DNA from: Oscillospiraceae bacterium | GTDB taxonomy: Bacteria > Bacillota > Clostridia > Oscillospirales > Oscillospiraceae | Direction: 5' to 3' | NCBI GenBank assembly: GCA_022793095.1 | Contig: JAAWCD010000118.1 | Coordinates: 1 to 36,470, forward strand | DNA length: 36,470 nt | Part shown: piece after piece, positions 8,124-16,288 of the stretch | How positions within the stretch are numbered: the stretch's first letter is position 1 | Layout of the letters: every line of letters begins with the position of its first letter | Program-made: the position numbers and the translations under genes | Notes under the pieces: model-generated | The model's database searches: none | What the model was told of the DNA's origin: nothing | The model's input: the letters and a program-made list of their open reading frames with translations, nothing else

Positions 8124-9662
8124 CTACAGCTCAATGATATCCCAGTCGCCCAAGACCGGCTGCGGCGGCGCAGCTGCATGGGCGTGGGAACGCAGCTCGA
8201 AAATGAGGCCCAGCACTTGAATGGTAATCAGCGGCGTCATGGCCACCATCGCCACCACGCCGAAGGCATCGGTGACGATGTTCCCGCCCACCGCGCCGCA
8301 CGCGCCCATGGCGAAGGGCAGCAGAAATGTGGTGGTCATGGGTCCGGAGGCCACGCCGCCGGAGTCGAAGGCGATGGCGGTAAAGATCCTGGGCACGAAA
8401 AAGGACAGGCCCAGGGCCAGAGCGTAGCCGGGAATCAGGAACCAGAGAATAGAAATCCCAGTGAGCACCCGCACCATAGCCAACCCCAGGGAGCAGGCCA
8501 CGCCGGTGGACAGGCTGTAGCCCATGGCCTTGGCGGGAATGGCGCCCGAGGTAATCTCCTCCACCTGCTTGTTGAGCACGTAGACCGCCGGCTCCGCCAT
8601 AACAATGAAATAGCCGATGAGCATGCCAATGGGCACCAGCACCCAGCGGTAATCCCGGCCCGCGATGACCTGGCCCAGGTAGTTGCCAGCGGGCATGAAG
8701 CCCACGTTGACGCCGGTGAGGAAAAGGACCAGGCCCAGATAGGTGTAAACCAGGCCCACCACAATCCGCATCAGATTGTGCTTGCTCAGCTTCAGGGAGA
8801 TGAGCTGAAACGCGCCGAAAAAGGCCACAATCGGCAGCAGAGATCCGGCGATTTCGCTGATGTACTTGGGAAAGCTCTGAAAGAACATGCCTCCCAGCTC
8901 CACCGAGTTGGCGGCATCGGGCAGAAGGCTTCCCTCATAGCTCCCAGCCGGGGTGTAAATCATACCCAGGATGAGCACGGAGAGGATGGGGCCGATGGAG
9001 CACAGCGCCACCAGGCCGAAGCTGTCGTTGGCCGCGTGCTTATCGCTTCGGATGGCGGCAATGCCGACGCCCAGCGACATGATAAAGGGAACCGTCATGG
9101 GGCCGGTGGTGACGCCGCCCGCGTCAAAAGCGACCGCCAGGAAGCTTTTGGGCACAAAAAAGGCCAGTACAAACACCGCCGCGTAGAAGATGAGCAGCAG
9201 AATTCCCAGGGGAATCCCCATAAGCATACGGAGCAGCGACACCACCAGGAAGAGGCCCACACCGGCGGCCACGGTCAGGATCAACACCTGGTTGGGAATG
9301 GCCGGCACCTGCTCAGCCAGCACCTGCAAGTCCGGCTCGGAGATGGTGATAAGGAAGCCCAGCAGAAAACCCAGGCCAATCATCACAGCCAGCCTTCGGG
9401 AGCGGGTCATGGCCGCGCCCACATGCTCGCCCATGGGCGTCATGGCCAGCTCCGCGCCCAGGGTGAAGAACATCATGCCCACCACCAGCAAAACCGCGCC
9501 GAACAGGAACAGGATCAGCACAGCGGGAGGAATGGGCGCGATGGTCAGGCACAGCACCAGCACAATCCCCAGAATGGGGAGCACTGCCGACAGGGCCTCC
9601 AGAAATTTTTCCCACAGCTTTTCCTTTGACCGCTCCCGCAGGTCTCTCCAATGCCGGATCAT
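8124..9662 (-). CDS. DUF1538 family integral membrane protein
   Basis: A 512-residue polytopic membrane protein, best matched from memory to the DUF1538 family. It has an internal duplication: LGFLITISEPDLQVLAEQV and VAFDAGGVTTGPMTVPFIMSLG in the first half correspond to IGYFIVMAEPAVYVLNKQV and IAFDSGGVASGPMTTTFLLPFA in the second. The repeated acidic residue in (I/M)(S/A)EP and the FD.GGV..GPMT motif sit within or next to membrane segments, as in a two-fold pseudosymmetric transporter. The family is uncharacterised as far as I know; transport is an inference. The P-II-like gene lies downstream, suggesting a regulated transporter/sensor pair. The ATG at 9662 is preceded by a GAAAGGAAG-type ribosome site. 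Confidence 0.8.
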   Translation of the reverse strand: MIRHWRDLRERSKEKLWEKFLEALSAVLPILGIVLVLCLTIAPIPPAVLILFLFGAVLLVVGMMFFTLGAELAMTPMGEHVGAAMTRSRRLAVMIGLGFLLGFLITISEPDLQVLAEQVPAIPNQVLILTVAAGVGLFLVVSLLRMLMGIPLGILLLIFYAAVFVLAFFVPKSFLAVAFDAGGVTTGPMTVPFIMSLGVGIAAIRSDKHAANDSFGLVALCSIGPILSVLILGMIYTPAGSYEGSLLPDAANSVELGGMFFQSFPKYISEIAGSLLPIVAFFGAFQLISLKLSKHNLMRIVVGLVYTYLGLVLFLTGVNVGFMPAGNYLGQVIAGRDYRWVLVPIGMLIGYFIVMAEPAVYVLNKQVEEITSGAIPAKAMGYSLSTGVACSLGLAMVRVLTGISILWFLIPGYALALGLSFFVPRIFTAIAFDSGGVASGPMTTTFLLPFAMGACGAVGGNIVTDAFGVVAMVAMTPLITIQVLGLIFELRSHAHAAAPPQPVLGDWDIIEL

Positions 9663-9733
9663 CCATCCACTTCCTTTCCGCGCCTCCGTCCGGCCTGTAT
9701 CCTCTTAATTCAATATAAGATGAAAAGTATGAT

Positions 9734-9762
9734 ATCATAAAATCCGGATTTTGTCCGCTCAA
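9734..9762 (-). promoter_or_regulatory. Probable promoter of the DUF1538/P-II operon
   Basis: The minus strand reads TTGAGC, 17 bases, TATGAT. The -10 lies in a 12-bp palindrome TATGATATCATA (9728-9739). Confidence 0.55.
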
Positions 9763-9842
9763 ATTTCAAAAAATGCAGGCATAGCGAAAACTTTATGCAT
9801 CTTGCCCAAATTTACTTCCGGACTTTTGCCCGCTCTGCCGGG

Positions 9843-9871
9843 AAAAACGGACGCCCGAAAGCGCCCGTTTT
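9843..9871 (-). terminator. Terminator of the polysaccharide deacetylase gene
   Basis: On the minus strand AAAACGGGCGC pairs with GCGTCCGTTTT (one G-T pair), followed by a run of T. It lies about 25 bases after the deacetylase stop. Confidence 0.7.
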
Positions 9872-9895
9872 CTCAGTCTCTGTGTGGTTTTCCCC

Positions 9896-10651
9896 TCAAG
9901 CCGGGCACTGGCGTCCGGTGTGGTCGATGGTGCAGTCTCCATCCAGCAGAATTTCAGAAATGGGGACGAAGGTATAGCCCTCCTGAAGCAGGGTTTCAAT
10001 GATGGTTGGCAGGGCCTCCGGCGTATGAATAGCCGCGTTGTGGAAGAGGACGATCGATCCAGGCTGAACCTTGCCAGTCACCCGCTGGACAATCTCGCTG
10101 GCGGGAATCTCCTTCCAGTCCAGGCTGTCCACATCCCATTGGATGGGCTCCATGCCAATGGAACGGGCGGCGTTGATGGAGTTGTCATCGTAGTCCCCGT
10201 AGGGAAACCGCACCAGGGTGGGCCGGATGCCTGTCACCTGCTCCACCTTGTCGTTGCAGGCGTTCAGATCGGCGATGACCTCCTCCGAGGACATTTGCGG
10301 GTAGTGGCCGTGGGTGTTGGAGTGGTTCATCACCGCGTGGCCCGCCTCAGACAGAGCCCGGACGGACTCCGGATATTTGTCCACCCAGTCTCCTACCACA
10401 AAAAAAGTGGCTGTCACCTTATATTTGCCCAAAATGTCAATGAGCTGCTGGGTGTCCTCGTTGCCCCAGGCCGCGTCAAAGGAAATGGCGACCACCTTCT
10501 GGTCCCGCTGAACACAGTAAATGGGCAGCTGCCGGGTGGTGGCCGCCGCGCCCACGATGGCCGGATGGTTCACCAGTCCCACCAGGGCCAGCGCCGCAAT
10601 GAGACAGGCCGCGCCGGTGATCCACTTCCGTTTCAGAACAAAGAACTTCAC
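9896..10651 (-). CDS. Polysaccharide deacetylase, PdaB-like
   Basis: Membrane-anchored carbohydrate esterase family 4 enzyme (251 aa), which removes N-acetyl groups from cell-wall glycan. One N-terminal membrane segment (residues about 10-34) is followed by the NodB domain: motif 1 SFDAAWGNE (57-65, metal Asp), motif 2 NHSNTH (109-114, metal His), motif 3 RFPYG (148-152), motif 4 WDVDS (172-176) and motif 5 FHN (203-205). The AWG.E form of motif 1 is typical of the sporulation enzyme PdaB. I choose the GTG at 10651, eight bases after AAGGAGG, over an upstream ATG at 10759 that adds a poorly supported extension. It lies divergent from the HAD gene. A role in spore cortex is suggested by family only. 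Confidence 0.85.
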   Translation of the reverse strand: MKFFVLKRKWITGAACLIAALALVGLVNHPAIVGAAATTRQLPIYCVQRDQKVVAISFDAAWGNEDTQQLIDILGKYKVTATFFVVGDWVDKYPESVRALSEAGHAVMNHSNTHGHYPQMSSEEVIADLNACNDKVEQVTGIRPTLVRFPYGDYDDNSINAARSIGMEPIQWDVDSLDWKEIPASEIVQRVTGKVQPGSIVLFHNAAIHTPEALPTIIETLLQEGYTFVPISEILLDGDCTIDHTGRQCPA

Positions 10652-10785
10652 AGGGAATCCCTCCTTTTTATCGTGGTTCCATCCTATGAGCGCCGCGCCG
10701 CCGGATATGACAAGGAGGGCTCTTGACAGGTGTAGTATGATGTGGAATGGAACATTCATTTTTGTTTTGAAAGGGGGACGTGCTC

Positions 10786-11457
10786 ATGCCGCACGCCTGT
10801 ATCTTAGATTTGGACGGCACTCTGGCCAACACCCTGGCGTCCATCGCCTCCGTGTCCAACCGGGTGCTGGCTCATTACGGACTTTCTCCTCAGCCAGTGG
10901 ACGCCTTCCGCTACTTTGCCGGAGACGGCGGCCGGGTGCTGCTGGAGCGGTGTTTTGAGGCCTCCGGCGGGAATCCCGGCCTGCTGGATGAGGCGGAGCG
11001 TCTGTTTCGCCAATGGTTCGCAGAACGGCCGCTGGAGGGAACCACCCATTATGAGGGCCTGCCGGAGGCGCTCCACGCGCTGAAGGACAGGGGCTTTCAT
11101 CTTGCGGTCTGTACCAACAAGCCCCACGCCGCTGCGGTAAAGACCGTAGAGGGGCTGTTCGGTCCGGACCTGTTTGACGCCGTTCAAGGGCAGGTGCCGG
11201 AGATTCCCCGGAAGCCAGCGCCGGACAGCGCCCTGTTATTGGCCCGCCGGATGGGCGTGGAGCCTGGAGACTGCCTCTATGTGGGAGACACCAACACCGA
11301 CATGGAGACAGGCCGCGCCGCCGGAATGTATACAATCGGCGTCCTTTGGGGATTCCGGGACCGGGCGGAGCTGGAAGCCCATCACGCGCAGTGGATTGTG
11401 GCACGTCCCGCACAGCTGCTGGAGGCGGCGGACAGGATGGCAGCGGGAGAGCTATAA
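10786..11457 (+). CDS. HAD-family hydrolase, phosphoglycolate phosphatase-like
   Basis: A 223-residue haloacid dehalogenase-type phosphatase. Motif I DLDGT (nucleophile Asp8, acid Asp10), motif II CTNK, motif III lysine in PRKPAPDS and motif IV VGDTNTDMETGRAAG are all in order, with a helical cap between motifs I and II. This arrangement matches Gph/PpaX-type phosphatases acting on small phosphate esters such as phosphoglycolate or pyrophosphate; the substrate cannot be read from sequence. The start ATG at 10786 is eight bases after AAAGGGGG; an in-frame GTG at 10780 is too close to it. No clear promoter was seen in the divergent gap. Confidence 0.88.
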   Translation: MPHACILDLDGTLANTLASIASVSNRVLAHYGLSPQPVDAFRYFAGDGGRVLLERCFEASGGNPGLLDEAERLFRQWFAERPLEGTTHYEGLPEALHALKDRGFHLAVCTNKPHAAAVKTVEGLFGPDLFDAVQGQVPEIPRKPAPDSALLLARRMGVEPGDCLYVGDTNTDMETGRAAGMYTIGVLWGFRDRAELEAHHAQWIVARPAQLLEAADRMAAGEL

Positions 11458-11503
11458 GGCTTCCCAAGCTTTGTCATCAGAGCAGGATGCCCCTTCAAAT
11501 TCC

Positions 11504-11532
11504 TTGTTTTCTTCTCAAAATTGTGATATACT
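11504..11532 (+). promoter_or_regulatory. Probable promoter of the DUF2156-GNAT pair
   Basis: TTGTTT, 17 bases, TATACT. The start would be near 11539, about 30 bases before the DUF2156 start codon. Confidence 0.6.
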
Positions 11533-11567
11533 CACCCCATGAAACCACAATGGGAGATTTTACGTTT

Positions 11568-12491
11568 ATGATTGAATTCAGAGACCCGGTCATTGAGGAT
11601 CGGGCTTGGGTGGAGGAGCTGTTCCACGCCGCGGGCAACCGCGGTTGTGAATACAGCTTCGCCACCATGTTTCTATGGCACTCCGCCTATCGCCAAAAGG
11701 TGGCCCGCTTTGGAGATTTCGTGCTGGAATATCTGACCGGCTCCATCGGCCCCTCCTACCTCTTCCCCGCGGGCCAGGGCGACCTCCGGCCGGTTATCGA
11801 GGCCCTGGAGGCCGACGCGGCGGAGCGGGGAGAGCCCTGCAAGCTCATTTGCGTCACCGCCGGGCACATGGAACAGCTGGAATCCCTTTTCCCCGGTCAA
11901 TACGAGTACACCACCGACCGTTTTGGCTTTGATTACCTCTACGAAATCGACCGTCTGGCCAGCCTGGGCGGCAAGAAGCTCCACGCCAAGCGCAATCATA
12001 TCCACCGCTTTGAGGAGGCTCACCCAGACTGGACCGTGGAGGAAATCACCCCCGCCAACCTGCCGGAGTGCGTTTCCATGAATCGGGACTGGAACCGGCT
12101 GTACCGCAACCGGGACACAGAGGACGGCACCCCGGAGGATGAAACCCTGCGGGACGAGAGCCACGCCCTGGCCCGGGCCTTCCAGCATTACGAGGACCTG
12201 GGGCTGAGCGGCCTGCTCCTGCGGACAGAGGGGAAGGTCGCCGCCTTCACCATGGGCAGCCCCATCACGCCGGACACCTTTGACATTCACTTTGAAAAGG
12301 CCTACAGCGAGATGCAGGGCGCCTACCCCCTCATCAACCGGGAGTTCGCCCGGTGGATTCAGGCCCGCTGGCCCGAGGTCCGCTATCTGAACCGGGAGGA
12401 TGACATGGGGGTGGAGGGCCTGCGGAAGGCCAAGGAATCCTATTACCCGGACCTGATGGTGGAAAAACATTCCGCCGTCCGAAAGGAGTGA
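11568..12491 (+). CDS. DUF2156 domain protein (LysX/MprF C-terminal-like acyltransferase fold)
   Basis: A 307-residue cytoplasmic protein. It matches the DUF2156 pattern: EYSFATMFLW near the N-terminus, FDYLYEIDRLASLGGKKLHAKRNHI..F in the middle, and a C-terminal ING-type half ending YLNREDDMGVEGLRKAKESYYPD. The fold is a double GNAT-like domain, related to the aminoacyl-transferring domain of phosphatidylglycerol lysyltransferases, but free-standing members are largely uncharacterised. I place the start at the ATG at 11568 with GGGAG 11 bases upstream; the frame is open further upstream but overlaps the HAD gene. Its stop overlaps the ribosome site of the GNAT gene, so the two are probably co-transcribed. 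Confidence 0.85.
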   Translation: MIEFRDPVIEDRAWVEELFHAAGNRGCEYSFATMFLWHSAYRQKVARFGDFVLEYLTGSIGPSYLFPAGQGDLRPVIEALEADAAERGEPCKLICVTAGHMEQLESLFPGQYEYTTDRFGFDYLYEIDRLASLGGKKLHAKRNHIHRFEEAHPDWTVEEITPANLPECVSMNRDWNRLYRNRDTEDGTPEDETLRDESHALARAFQHYEDLGLSGLLLRTEGKVAAFTMGSPITPDTFDIHFEKAYSEMQGAYPLINREFARWIQARWPEVRYLNREDDMGVEGLRKAKESYYPDLMVEKHSAVRKE

Positions 12492-12496
12492 CCCCT

Positions 12497-13372
12497 ATGC
12501 CCGGCCTGCGCCCCTCCCGCCCTGAGGAAGTTCCCCGTCAGAAGGAGCTTTGGAAGGCGGCGTTTCACGACGAGGACCCCTATATTGACCTCTATTACGA
12601 CCACTGCCACCGGCCGGAACAGGTACTGGTGTTGGAAGCGGACGGCGAAATCCGGACCATGGTGGCCGCCTTCCCCCTTCAGCTCTGCCTGCCCGATGGA
12701 ACCAGCGTGCCCTCCGCCTACCTCTACGCCTTCGCCACCGACCCCAGGGACCGGGGCAAGGGCTACGGACGCAGGGTTTACGCCTACGCTGAGGAACGCT
12801 TTTCCTCCAATGGAGCGGCCGGAACCACGACCGTGCCCGCAGAGCCCTCTTTGTTCCGCTATTTCAGCTCCATTGGATACCGGAAGTGCTTTTCCCACCG
12901 CAAGGCGGAATACTCCCGAAAGGTGCTGCCCCCCATACCGGCGGACGGACAGATCCGCCCTGTCGAAGCGGCACATTACAACGCCCTCCGGAACGAGCTG
13001 CTGAAGGGCACCTTTTACGCGTCCTATTCCGACGAGCTCATTGCCCACCAGAAAGCCATTTCCCAGCTGGCGCAGGCGGATATTTATGCGCTGGAGCTGG
13101 GCGGCGTTTCGGGCCTGGCGGCGGCGGAGTATTTTGACGGGGACAGCGTGCTGATCAAAGAGCTGCTTTTCCCGGGAAAACGGCTCGCCGAAGCCGTCTC
13201 TTTGGTGGCCGGCCAGCTGCCCGCCTGCCGGTACTTTGTCCGGACACCCGCCTTTTGGGAGCTGCCCGGCGGCTATATCCAGGACTTCGGCATGGTCAAA
13301 TGGTTTGACCAGCATCTGGACTGGCAGCTGGGCCGGGAGGTCCACGGCTATCTGGGCCTGGCCTTTGACTGA
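12497..13372 (+). CDS. GNAT family N-acetyltransferase
   Basis: A 291-residue protein with an N-terminal GNAT domain. The acetyl-CoA-binding loop is visible in ATDPRDRGKGYGRRVYAYAEE (R/Q-G-K-G-Y-G pattern, about residues 80-95). It is followed by a second, less recognisable domain of about 130 residues. The two-domain layout recalls Eis-type acetyltransferases, but the acceptor is unknown. AGGAG lies eight bases before the ATG at 12497. An in-frame GTG at 12488 overlaps that ribosome site. It follows the DUF2156 gene by five bases. Confidence 0.8.
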   Translation: MPGLRPSRPEEVPRQKELWKAAFHDEDPYIDLYYDHCHRPEQVLVLEADGEIRTMVAAFPLQLCLPDGTSVPSAYLYAFATDPRDRGKGYGRRVYAYAEERFSSNGAAGTTTVPAEPSLFRYFSSIGYRKCFSHRKAEYSRKVLPPIPADGQIRPVEAAHYNALRNELLKGTFYASYSDELIAHQKAISQLAQADIYALELGGVSGLAAAEYFDGDSVLIKELLFPGKRLAEAVSLVAGQLPACRYFVRTPAFWELPGGYIQDFGMVKWFDQHLDWQLGREVHGYLGLAFD

Positions 13373-13390
13373 TTGAAAAACAGAAAGCCT

Positions 13391-13424
13391 TCTGGAGTCA
13401 TTTCATCAAAGAAGTGGCTCCAGA
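13391..13424 (+). terminator. Possible terminator after the GNAT gene
   Basis: TCTGGAG and CTCCAGA form a stem with a partly paired 20-base interior, starting 18 bases after the GNAT stop. No T run follows, so it may be only a 3' hairpin. Confidence 0.35.
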
Positions 13425-13499
13425 ACTGTTTCGGAGCGAAGCGCCCGCTTGCTTCCGCGGCAATGACGGCAGCGCGGCCTCTCTTTTTTCGTGCGGGAA

Positions 13500-13528
13500 T
13501 TGCGAGGAAAAGAGCCGGGCTGTATGGT
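13500..13528 (+). promoter_or_regulatory. Possible promoter of the AraC-type regulator
   Basis: TTGCGA, 17 bases, TATGGT, with the start codon about 23 bases after the predicted start site. Confidence 0.5.
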
Positions 13529-13557
13529 ATGCTGAATCCTGTTGGGAGGGTTACGCA

Positions 13558-14394
13558 ATGGAATGGATCGAACGGTTGAATGACGCAATTGCCTATATTG
13601 AGGGGCATTTGGCAGGGGAAATCAGTTATGAGCAGCTCGGGCGGATTGCCTGCTGTTCCTCCTATCACTTTCAGAGGATGTTCACCTATATGGCCGGGAT
13701 TCCCCTGTCCGAGTATATCCGCAGGCGGAGAATGTCCCTCGCCGCCGTCGATTTGCAGGGCAAGGGCATGCAGGTCATTGATGTGGCGGGAAAGTACGGG
13801 TACAGTTCCCCCACCGCCTTTAACAGAGCGTTTCAATCCATTCATGGGGTTACCCCCTCCGCCGTAAAAAGCGGAGGCGCCGCTGTAAAAGCATTCCCGC
13901 CCATCACCTTTAAAATCACCATCAAAGGAGCGGAGGAAATGGAGTATCGCATCGAAACAAAAGAGTCTTTTCGCATCGTAGGCGTGTCGGTTCCCCTAAA
14001 TCAAGACATTGAGAAAAACTTTGAGGTCATTCCCCAGAAGTGGCAGGAAGCCGCCATGGACGGAACCTTGCAGAAATTGGCCGGCATGATGGAGGCGCCG
14101 GGGGTACTTGGCGTCTGCGCTTGCGGTGCGGACCCCTGGCGGTATTATATCGCGGTATCGACCTCCCGGGAGCCGGACGGGCTGGAGGAATACATCGTGC
14201 CGGCGGCGACCTGGGCGATCTTCTCCGGGACGGGCACCAATCAATCCATTCAGGAATTGGAACGGCGCATTGTAACAGAGTGGCTTCCGACCTCTGGATA
14301 CGAATACGGCAGCGCCCCCGATGTGGAAGTCTACCTGAATCCAGACCCGCAGAACGCGCAATACGAGGTTTGGATACCCGTTGTAAAAAAGTGA
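13558..14394 (+). CDS. AraC-type regulator with GyrI-like effector-binding domain
   Basis: A 278-residue transcription factor. Residues about 5-105 form a double helix-turn-helix (ISYEQLGRIACCSSYHFQRMF and the second helix VIDVAGKYGYSSPTAFNRAFQSIHGVTPS). Residues about 122-278 form a GyrI/Rob-like small-molecule-binding domain, starting YRIETKESFRIVGVSV and ending EVWIPVVKK. The DNA-binding half comes first, as in Rob/SoxS-related regulators that sense lipophilic compounds. GGGAGG lies eight bases before the ATG at 13558. Its target is not evident; the adjacent acetyltransferase gene is one candidate. Confidence 0.9.
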   Translation: MEWIERLNDAIAYIEGHLAGEISYEQLGRIACCSSYHFQRMFTYMAGIPLSEYIRRRRMSLAAVDLQGKGMQVIDVAGKYGYSSPTAFNRAFQSIHGVTPSAVKSGGAAVKAFPPITFKITIKGAEEMEYRIETKESFRIVGVSVPLNQDIEKNFEVIPQKWQEAAMDGTLQKLAGMMEAPGVLGVCACGADPWRYYIAVSTSREPDGLEEYIVPAATWAIFSGTGTNQSIQELERRIVTEWLPTSGYEYGSAPDVEVYLNPDPQNAQYEVWIPVVKK

Positions 14395-14399
14395 GGATG

Positions 14400-14448
14400 G
14401 AACAAGCGGGGACCTAAGGTCCCCGCTTGTTCTGTCCGCATTTCTTTT
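14400..14448 (+). terminator. Terminator of the AraC-type regulator
   Basis: A perfect 15-bp stem (GAACAAGCGGGGACC and its mirror) with a 3-base loop, followed after a few bases by a T-rich stretch. Confidence 0.8.
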
Positions 14449-14467
14449 TGTACATCTTGGTCATAAA

Positions 14468-14481
14468 TGAATAATCATTCA
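14468..14481. promoter_or_regulatory. ArgR-type operator (ARG box)
   Basis: TGAATAATCATTCA matches the ARG box form TGAAT-four A/T-rich bases-ATTCA at all ten defined positions. A weaker half-match TGCATATTCAT begins at 14493, and TGCATATT...AATATGCA (14493-14522) forms an inverted repeat. It lies upstream of the amino-acid transporter promoter, suggesting ArgR/AhrC control. Confidence 0.6.
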
Positions 14482-14531
14482 CTCTTCCCTCGTGCATATT
14501 CATAAAAACCAGAAAATATGCAGAAACCCCC

Positions 14532-14560
14532 TTGCATTTCTGGGGGCCTGCGTGTATAAT
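14532..14560 (+). promoter_or_regulatory. Promoter of the amino-acid ABC transporter operon
   Basis: TTGCAT, 17 bases, TATAAT. The start site would be near 14567, 45 bases before the first gene. Confidence 0.8.
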
Positions 14561-14611
14561 ACGGACCATCGGAAAACGGTTCCGACGAAATCACGTTAGG
14601 AGAGAATGAAC

Positions 14612-15499
14612 ATGAAGAAATTACTTTCTGCGGTTCTGGCATCCGCGCTGATGCTGGCCCTTCTGGCCGCCTGCGGCGGCGACAACACCGGAAACGGCGG
14701 CAACGGCGGCGGTCAGGCCCCCGAGACTCCGCCCGTCTCCACCCAGCCCGCTGAGACGCAGCCCGCCGGCGGTTCCGGCGAGTTCACCACCGTGGAGCCC
14801 GGCAAGCTCCACATGTCCACCAACGCGGCCTTCCCGCCCTACGAGATGACCACCGACGACGGCGGCTTCGAGGGCATCGACGTGGAGGTGGCCGAGGCCA
14901 TCGCCAAGAAGCTGGGTCTGGAGCTGGTGGTGGACGACATGGGCTTTGACGCGGCCCTCACCGCCGTACAGACCGGACAGAGCGACATCGCCATGGCCGG
15001 CATCACAGTCAGAGAGGACCGGCTGGAGGTTATGGACTTCTCTGACAGCTACGCTACCGGCATCCAGGTGGTTATTGTTCCTGTGGATTCCCCCATCACC
15101 ACTGTGGACGACCTGGCCAACGCGGAGATGATCGGCACCCAGAAGGCCACCACCGGCTATATTTACTGCTCCGCTCCCGTGGAGGAGGACGGTTACGGCG
15201 AGGACCACGTCACCGCCTTTGACACCGGCGCTCTGGCGGTCATGGCCTTGGTCAACGGCCAGGTGGATGCGGTGGTCATCGACAACGAACCCGCCAAGGC
15301 TTATGTGGCCGAAAATCTGGACGCGGACGGCAACCCTGTGCTGAAGATTCTGGACACCGAATTCGCCGTGGAGGATTACGCCATCGGCTTTGCCAAGGGC
15401 AACGACGCGCTGAAGGACGCGGTGAACGCAGCCATGGCCGAGCTGAAGGCGGACGGCACCTTCCAGAGCATCGTGGACCGGTATATCACCGCCGAATAA
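14612..15499 (+). CDS. Amino-acid ABC transporter substrate-binding lipoprotein
   Basis: A 295-residue extracellular lipoprotein of the SBP_bac_3 family, which binds a polar amino acid. The signal ends LLAAC (lipobox), followed by a Gly/Pro-rich linker to about residue 60. The binding domain shows FPPYEMTTDDGGFEGIDVEVAEAIAKKLG, the arginine-containing DIAMAGITVREDRLEVMDFSDSY motif and the Asp in VIDNEPA that contact the ligand in this family. The ATG at 14612 is nine bases after AGGAG; an ATG at 14606 is too close. It begins a three-gene transporter operon. Specificity is not readable, but the ARG box favours arginine or another basic amino acid. Confidence 0.9.
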   Translation: MKKLLSAVLASALMLALLAACGGDNTGNGGNGGGQAPETPPVSTQPAETQPAGGSGEFTTVEPGKLHMSTNAAFPPYEMTTDDGGFEGIDVEVAEAIAKKLGLELVVDDMGFDAALTAVQTGQSDIAMAGITVREDRLEVMDFSDSYATGIQVVIVPVDSPITTVDDLANAEMIGTQKATTGYIYCSAPVEEDGYGEDHVTAFDTGALAVMALVNGQVDAVVIDNEPAKAYVAENLDADGNPVLKILDTEFAVEDYAIGFAKGNDALKDAVNAAMAELKADGTFQSIVDRYITAE

Positions 15500-15512
15500 A
15501 ACGACAGCTTGA

Positions 15513-15538
15513 AAAGGGCGGCCCATTGGCCGCCCTTT
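15513..15538 (+). promoter_or_regulatory. Intercistronic hairpin between binding protein and permease
   Basis: An 11-bp stem AAAGGGCGGCC/GGCCGCCCTTT with a 4-base loop in the 66-base gap. There is no T tail. In ABC operons such hairpins protect the upstream message or partly terminate, giving more binding protein than permease. Confidence 0.55.
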
Positions 15539-15565
15539 CCCGCTATGGAAAGGAAGGATGTCCCT

Positions 15566-16288
15566 ATGCTCCAATCGCTGATGGACCTGGGCCCCCGGCT
15601 GCAAAGGGCTTTTATCGAGGGGGACCGTTGGAAGCTTTACTTACAGGGCCTGGGCGTCACCCTGCAATTGACGGTGGTGGCCCTGATTTTCGGCGTGCTG
15701 CTGGGCCTGGTGGTGGCTGTCATCCGCACGGCTCATGACCAGCAGCGCCTGGGCCGGCGGAAGAATCCCCTGCTCGGGGTTATGAATATCCTCTGCCAGC
15801 TCTATACCACGGTCATCCGGGGCACCCCCATGCTGGTTCAGCTGTTCATCTGGACCTTCGTGATTCTCCCCGCAGAGCGGAACAAGGTGCTGGTGGGCTT
15901 CATCGGCTTGGGCGTCAACTCCGGGGCCTATGTGGCGGAGATCATCCGGGGCGGTCTGATGAGCGTGGACATCGGGCAGACCGAGGCGGGCCGCTCCCTG
16001 GGACTGAACTACTTTGACACCATGCGGTTTATTGTCATTCCCCAGGCGTTCAAGAACATCCTGCCCTCGCTGGGCAACGAGTTCATCACGCTGTTCAAGG
16101 ACACCTCCCTGGTGCAGGCCATCGGCGGCATGGAGCTGCTGTACTACGCCTACACCATCGGCGGCAGGACCTTTGACTACATGCCTCCGCTGCTGGGCAT
16201 TGCGCTGGTCTATCTGGTGGTGGTCGTGGTGTTTACCTGGCTTCAGGGGAAATTGGAAAGGAGGCTGCGGGAAAGTGATCGACGTTAA
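15566..16288 (+). CDS. Amino-acid ABC transporter permease
   Basis: A 240-residue inner-membrane permease of the polar amino-acid uptake (HisM/GlnP) type. A short N-terminus leads to membrane segments beginning [20 protein letters not shown]. The family motif [13 protein letters not shown] is followed by the EAA loop [26 protein letters not shown] and [12 protein letters not shown]. The ATG at 15566 follows AAGGAAGGA closely; an in-frame start at 15509 would overlap the hairpin. It overlaps the downstream ATPase gene by 14 bases. Confidence 0.92.
   Translation: MLQSLMDLGPRLQRAFIEGDRWKLYLQGLGVTLQLTVVALIFGVLLGLVVAVIRTAHDQQRLGRRKNPLLGVMNILCQLYTTVIRGTPMLVQLFIWTFVILPAERNKVLVGFIGLGVNSGAYVAEIIRGGLMSVDIGQTEAGRSLGLNYFDTMRFIVIPQAFKNILPSLGNEFITLFKDTSLVQAIGGMELLYYAYTIGGRTFDYMPPLLGIALVYLVVVVVFTWLQGKLERRLRESDRR

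Noticed and set aside
10723..10740. TTGACA followed by TATGAT upstream of the HAD gene
   Set aside because: The spacing is only about 7 bases, so the two cannot form one promoter, and no good -10 lies at the right distance.
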